Positions 61,040-64,000 of a stretch of DNA of 64,000 nt are shown here, in pieces. The notes below the pieces were generated by a model. The model searched no databases and was not told the DNA's origin. It worked only from the letters and a program-made list of their open reading frames with translations. The translations under genes were made by a program, and so were the position numbers. How positions within the stretch are numbered: position 1 is the first letter of the stretch; each line of letters opens with the position of its first letter. Source of the stretch: CAUZIZ01 sp965218775 (lineage in GTDB: Bacteria; Acidobacteriota; UBA6911; RPQK01; JAJDTT01); assembly GCA_965218775.1 (NCBI GenBank), contig CBDCLS010000006.1, positions 2,046,001 to 2,110,000 of the forward strand, written 5' to 3'.

Positions 61040-61232
61040 GGACCTTAACCCGCATTTCTCATCGCCGGTCTACTACGTCGCCGCAATCATCCGCCCTGGC
61101 TGTGTTTCGCTCGGTCGGCCTCCTCGACGTACTGTACAAGTACGACTGCGGAGGCCTCGGTCGCAAGCCTTGCCAGGACGGCCCTTGCGACGCCTCGCTA
61201 CGACAGGCGATGAGAAATGCGGGCTAAGGTCC
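61040..61232. repeat. 193-base palindromic element with 27-base inverted ends
   Basis: GGACCTTAACCCGCATTTCT (61040 onward, 27 bases) and 61206-61232 are inverted copies with one mismatch. The whole interior folds back as well: GGCCTCCTCGACGTACTGTA faces CAAGTACGACTGCGGAGGCC at the centre. The end of a second copy lies at about 50104-50140. It begins three bases after the stop codon of the CoA-binding gene and ends 23 bases before the aldolase start, so the aldolase ribosome site follows directly. Confidence 0.8.
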
Positions 61233-61254
61233 ATGGAACAGGAGGTAATCAACA

Positions 61255-62133
61255 ATGGAGACGGAATTTCCAAGGCGAGAGTTTTTGACAACCGGTGTCG
61301 CCGCAGTCGCCGCCACATCGACTGCGCTCGGCCGCAATTCCGCACCTTCGGCGGAGCCGATTCTCGGGGGTGGAGCAGGGGAGAAGACCGGAGCATCAAA
61401 TGTGTTCCGCAACAAGATTCTCGAGCGCATCGCGAAGGGTGAGAAGGCGCTCGGCCTCAACATGTCAGATCCGTCTGAGGAACTGATCGAGCTTGCTGGC
61501 CGAATGGGTCTGGACTTCGTCAGCTTCGATGGACAGCATGCTCCTCTTACGCCTCGACGGGTTGAGGCTCTTTGTCGAATTGCCGATGGTTTCGGTCTCA
61601 CCGTGACGATGAGGGTGCCCGATGGGCGGGAGAGTACGTTGCTGAGCTATCTAGACAGGGGTGTAAAGCAGATTACGGTGCCCAACCTGCAGACTCGCGA
61701 AGAGGCTGAGGATCTGGTGAAGTACAGCTTTTTTGCTCCCTTGGGACGGCGCAGCGCCACCAGCATCCGCATGGTTTTTCATCAAACAGAAGGCCGAACA
61801 GAGCTCTTCCAACGGGTAAACTCCAACACCGTAATCCTTCCGCAGCTGGAAAGCGTCACTGCGCTCGAGAATCTGGACGAGATCCTGAAAGTCGAGGGCA
61901 TCAACTATTTCGGAGGGGGACCTGAGGATATGGCTCAATCTCTTGGTCTTCCCGGTCAACACGGCCATCCCAAGGTGCGTGCCGTCTATGAAGAGATCCG
62001 AAAGAAGGTCGAGGCCGCCGGCAAACAGATGTGGGGAGACTCGACCGAGAGCGTACACGTGTTTCACCTAGTCAAAGGAGGTATCACCGACTTGCTGAAG
62101 AGAAATGGACGCGAGCCCAAGCTCAGGTGGTAG
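61255..62133 (+). CDS. HpcH/HpaI-type aldolase with a twin-arginine signal
   Basis: AGGAGGT stands before ATG 61255. The 292-residue protein opens with PRREFLTTGVAAVAATSTAL, a twin-arginine signal of about 30 residues, which is unusual for this family. The rest is a phosphoenolpyruvate/pyruvate-type barrel: GLNMSDPSEELIELAGRMGL, DFVSFDGQHAPLTP, the substrate Arg in TMRVPDG, GVKQITVPNLQTREEAEDL, the metal Glu in LPQLESVTALENL, and the second acidic ligand near GPEDMAQSLG. HpcH-type aldolases split 4-hydroxy-2-oxoacids into pyruvate and an aldehyde. A periplasmic member would have to find its substrate outside the cytoplasm. It may be linked to the dehydrogenase-like proteins in this region. 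Confidence 0.85.
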   Translation: METEFPRREFLTTGVAAVAATSTALGRNSAPSAEPILGGGAGEKTGASNVFRNKILERIAKGEKALGLNMSDPSEELIELAGRMGLDFVSFDGQHAPLTPRRVEALCRIADGFGLTVTMRVPDGRESTLLSYLDRGVKQITVPNLQTREEAEDLVKYSFFAPLGRRSATSIRMVFHQTEGRTELFQRVNSNTVILPQLESVTALENLDEILKVEGINYFGGGPEDMAQSLGLPGQHGHPKVRAVYEEIRKKVEAAGKQMWGDSTESVHVFHLVKGGITDLLKRNGREPKLRW

Positions 62134-62161
62134 GTGAACTGGGATCAGAGTGCCTGACCCT

Positions 62162-62184
62162 GAAACTTGAATAGTGAGCAGTGA
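62162..62184. repeat. Second copy of the CACTGCTCACTATTCAAGTT repeat
   Basis: GAAACTTGAATAGTGAGCAG is the reverse complement of 28821-28843 with one mismatch. It lies after the stop of the aldolase gene and before the convergent 3' end at 62221, close to a further GATCAGTGAGCAGT. Confidence 0.6.
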
Positions 62185-62220
62185 TGTAGTGATCAGTGAG
62201 CAGTACCGGCGTCCGACATC

Positions 62221-63795
62221 CTACTGCACGAACTGAAAGGCATAGAGCTTACAGTTCCTGAGCCTGAAGTGGAGGCTCACGTCCCTTCCGGCCAGACTCG
62301 AGACGTCTTGGCTGCCCTTCCACGACACCGGAAAAGCAACGTTGTTGCCGCCCAGCGAATCAGAGTCGTCCAGGCTGAATCCTGCGATCGGATTCCCTCC
62401 TTGGTCTCGGATCTCGACCCGGGCCTCGCCGCCCGCACTGGTGTCCAAGTTCAATTCCAGCCGATTGCCGTCGAAGCGAATCGGAGGCGTCGTCAGCCAG
62501 CCTCCCTGGTAATCGGCATCCGCCGAGACGAAGCCATCAAGGCGCATGATGGCACGCGAGACTGCCGACTGCTTCCCCCCAGGATGGGGGTCTACACGGG
62601 AGGCGTGGTCCCAATTGGTCCCCACGTAGTAGATCCAGATCTCGTTGCCCATTCTGATCGGGTGGGGTAGTCCCCACACCCACTTGGAGCCGAAGGTTCC
62701 AGCATGACCCAGACGAAGGAAGGACTGGCGCCCTCCCAGACGCTTGAAGTTCTTTCCGTTCCGGCTCACGGATAGTTGGACGTCCGCCGTGACGGGCCAC
62801 ATTGGCCGATAGTGGTAATAGATGGGGGTCATGGCGAAATAGGCGTCCTGTGCTTCCTGATAGCGGAAGACGCCGGTGCCGTAGAAATCCAGAGACAAGG
62901 GGCCGACCACTGTATAGCCCGGTCCGAAAACGGTTTCGACTTGCTCGGCCTTCTCAGATGCCTTGGAGCGGAGACGTTTGGGAAGAAAGTTCATCAAGGG
63001 CGCCAGATCCCGGGAATCGGGCCGTATGACCAGCTGAAACTTTTCCCAGTGGAGCATGTCGTCTGATTCGTTGTATCCCACCATCCGCGGGTGGACCTCC
63101 CGGCTGTAGCCGCGATAGCGTCCGATACCGGGATCCCAGAACCAGCTGGGCTGGGTGTCGGCCGCCCTGAGTCCGGTGGGAACGGTCTCTTCCAGATGCC
63201 AGCGGATCCCGTCGGCCGAATACCAGAAAGCGTTGCCCCCTTTCCGGGTGCCCGGGACGGTGTAGAGCTTGGACCAGGATTTATAGCGTTTCTCGGGAGG
63301 GCAGTTCGGATTGGTGTCTCGAGCTACGGATCCACCTCCCACCGTCATCAGGGAGAGATCTGTGGGCAAGACCAGGTTGTTCTCCTTGGAGCCATTGAGC
63401 TCCACCAGACCCAGAATCGGCTTCTCGAAGTGAATGCCATCTCGAGACTCCGCGTAGCAGAGGCCGCGAAAGCCCTGTCCCGGTCGGCCCTGGTCCGTGT
63501 AGAGGTCGTACCAGAGACGGATCCGGGGACCGTCGGGTCCGTCCTCTTTCAGCACGCTGCCATAGACGTGGATGTTTGCGCCTTGCTCCCAGGGCTGGTC
63601 GACTACCACCAAACGTTCGCCTGTCTGATAGGGAGGATTCATGCGGAGGGTGATGCCATCGCTAGATTCGATGAACCTTTGGTCCACGAACAGCTGCTTC
63701 TGGCGTCCTACCTGCAGTGTCCCCGCCTCCACCTGCGAGGCAAAGAGGCCGCTCGTCGCAAGAAGCACCAGCAAACGGATCGCATGCCTTGTCAT
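62221..63795 (-). CDS. Exported glycosyl-hydrolase-like beta-propeller protein
   Basis: ATG 63795 follows AGGAGATTC and begins a signal peptide (LLVLLATSGLFASQVEA). The 524-residue protein then reads QLFVDQRFIESSDGITLRMN, the start of a large Planctomycetota/Acidobacteriota group. A five-bladed-propeller pattern follows, with YAESRDGIHFEKPILGLVEL, WYSADGIRWHLEETVPTGLR and YNESDDMLHWEKFQLVIRPD, as in GH32/43/130-like folds. Acidic residues at blade starts may form an active site, but none can be named with certainty. A C-terminal beta-sandwich follows from about residue 420 (GWLTTPPIRFDGNRLELNLD). It is probably a periplasmic glycan-acting or -binding protein. The frame before the chosen start is non-coding. 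Confidence 0.75.
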   Translation of the reverse strand: MTRHAIRLLVLLATSGLFASQVEAGTLQVGRQKQLFVDQRFIESSDGITLRMNPPYQTGERLVVVDQPWEQGANIHVYGSVLKEDGPDGPRIRLWYDLYTDQGRPGQGFRGLCYAESRDGIHFEKPILGLVELNGSKENNLVLPTDLSLMTVGGGSVARDTNPNCPPEKRYKSWSKLYTVPGTRKGGNAFWYSADGIRWHLEETVPTGLRAADTQPSWFWDPGIGRYRGYSREVHPRMVGYNESDDMLHWEKFQLVIRPDSRDLAPLMNFLPKRLRSKASEKAEQVETVFGPGYTVVGPLSLDFYGTGVFRYQEAQDAYFAMTPIYYHYRPMWPVTADVQLSVSRNGKNFKRLGGRQSFLRLGHAGTFGSKWVWGLPHPIRMGNEIWIYYVGTNWDHASRVDPHPGGKQSAVSRAIMRLDGFVSADADYQGGWLTTPPIRFDGNRLELNLDTSAGGEARVEIRDQGGNPIAGFSLDDSDSLGGNNVAFPVSWKGSQDVSSLAGRDVSLHFRLRNCKLYAFQFVQ

Positions 63796-63912
63796 AAGAG
63801 AATCTCCTAGGTGTTCGATGGTTAACAGTCTACTACGGTGCGCGACCCAGGGTTGCTTCCACCGCCACAATCCAGTCAAATATTTCAAAACTAGGCGTAG
63901 GGGAGGAGGCAC

Positions 63913-64000
63913 ATGAAGTTCCAGGCAGCCGTACTCCACGAGTCAGGCCAAGAGCTGGTAGTCGAGGATATCGAAGCTGGCCCACATCCAACCCGGCTAT
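63913..64000 (+). CDS. Zinc-dependent alcohol dehydrogenase, start only
   Basis: GGAGGAGGC precedes ATG 63913, and 29 codons remain before the window ends. They read MKFQAAVLHESGQELVVEDI and then EAGPHPTRL. This is the opening strand of zinc-containing medium-chain alcohol dehydrogenases. The metal and cofactor motifs lie beyond the window, so the substrate is unknown. It is divergent from the propeller gene, with a 117-base shared upstream region. Confidence 0.65.
   Translation, partial: MKFQAAVLHESGQELVVEDIEAGPHPTRL

Noticed and set aside
1..64000. Prophage, integron or conjugative island
   Set aside because: No integrase, capsid, portal, relaxase or attachment-site pair was recognised; the repeats are small and non-autonomous.

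Overview
The window is a high-GC bacterial chromosome segment. No tRNA, rRNA, CRISPR array or intact transposase gene was recognised in it. The gene content suggests a heterotrophic, aerobic member of the Acidobacteriota, or a close relative in the Planctomycetota/Verrucomicrobiota sphere. The clues are an Oar-like TonB-dependent receptor with an N-terminal carboxypeptidase-regulatory domain, a DUF1501 plus DUF1549/DUF1553 cytochrome pair, a sorbosone-dehydrogenase-like beta-propeller, FG-GAP lipoproteins, Tat-exported dehydrogenases and many palindromic intergenic repeats. The taxonomic call is an inference from gene families, not from a marker gene.

Layout. 0-2.4 kb: end of a polysaccharide deacetylase, a Bax-like glucosaminidase and a small toxin-antitoxin pair. 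2.4-4.3 kb: a glycine-zipper surface protein split by a one-base slip in a G8 run. 4.4-11.5 kb: a tripartite RND efflux operon whose TolC-type channel carries an N-terminal ABC-substrate-binding-like domain. 11.8-23.3 kb: MFS transporter, sorbosone-dehydrogenase-like protein, the DUF1501/cytochrome pair, a glycosidase-like TIM barrel, gamma-glutamyltransferase and a small membrane protein. 23.8-28.7 kb: SSS symporter with DUF3311 partner, iron alcohol dehydrogenase, PQQ-type propeller and a small GIY-YIG-like protein. 28.8-33.3 kb: a tight four-gene operon (HemN-like radical SAM, halogenase-like flavoprotein, hot-dog thioesterase, PaaK-like CoA ligase) that looks like an undescribed biosynthetic pathway. 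33.8-36.1 kb: Rieske protein plus cytochrome b fused to a diheme cytochrome c. 36.2-43.3 kb: formaldehyde dehydrogenase, an FtsX-type ABC exporter pair and a glycosyltransferase. 43.5-49.8 kb: TonB-dependent receptor, subtilase with a membrane C-terminus, PilZ protein. 50.0-55.1 kb: a degenerate stretch with remnants of an XRE regulator, a TIM-barrel hydrolase, a cysteine-rich DNDCDG protein and a duplicated CarboxypepD_reg segment. 55.2-64 kb: esterase plus Nramp-like transporter, exported methyltransferase, FG-GAP lipoprotein, CoA-binding protein, Tat-tagged HpcH-type aldolase, a propeller-like exported protein and the start of a zinc alcohol dehydrogenase.

A second theme is the density of short palindromic repeats. 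At least eight families are visible. Two elements share TAGTGYCCTG ends with flanking TA and look like Tc1/IS630-type MITEs. Another 138-bp element with 17-bp inverted ends brackets the PilZ gene. A further family supplies the stop codons of both convergent genes beside it. They repeatedly sit at 3' ends, between operon members or around whole operons, so they probably shape transcript ends and local rearrangement.
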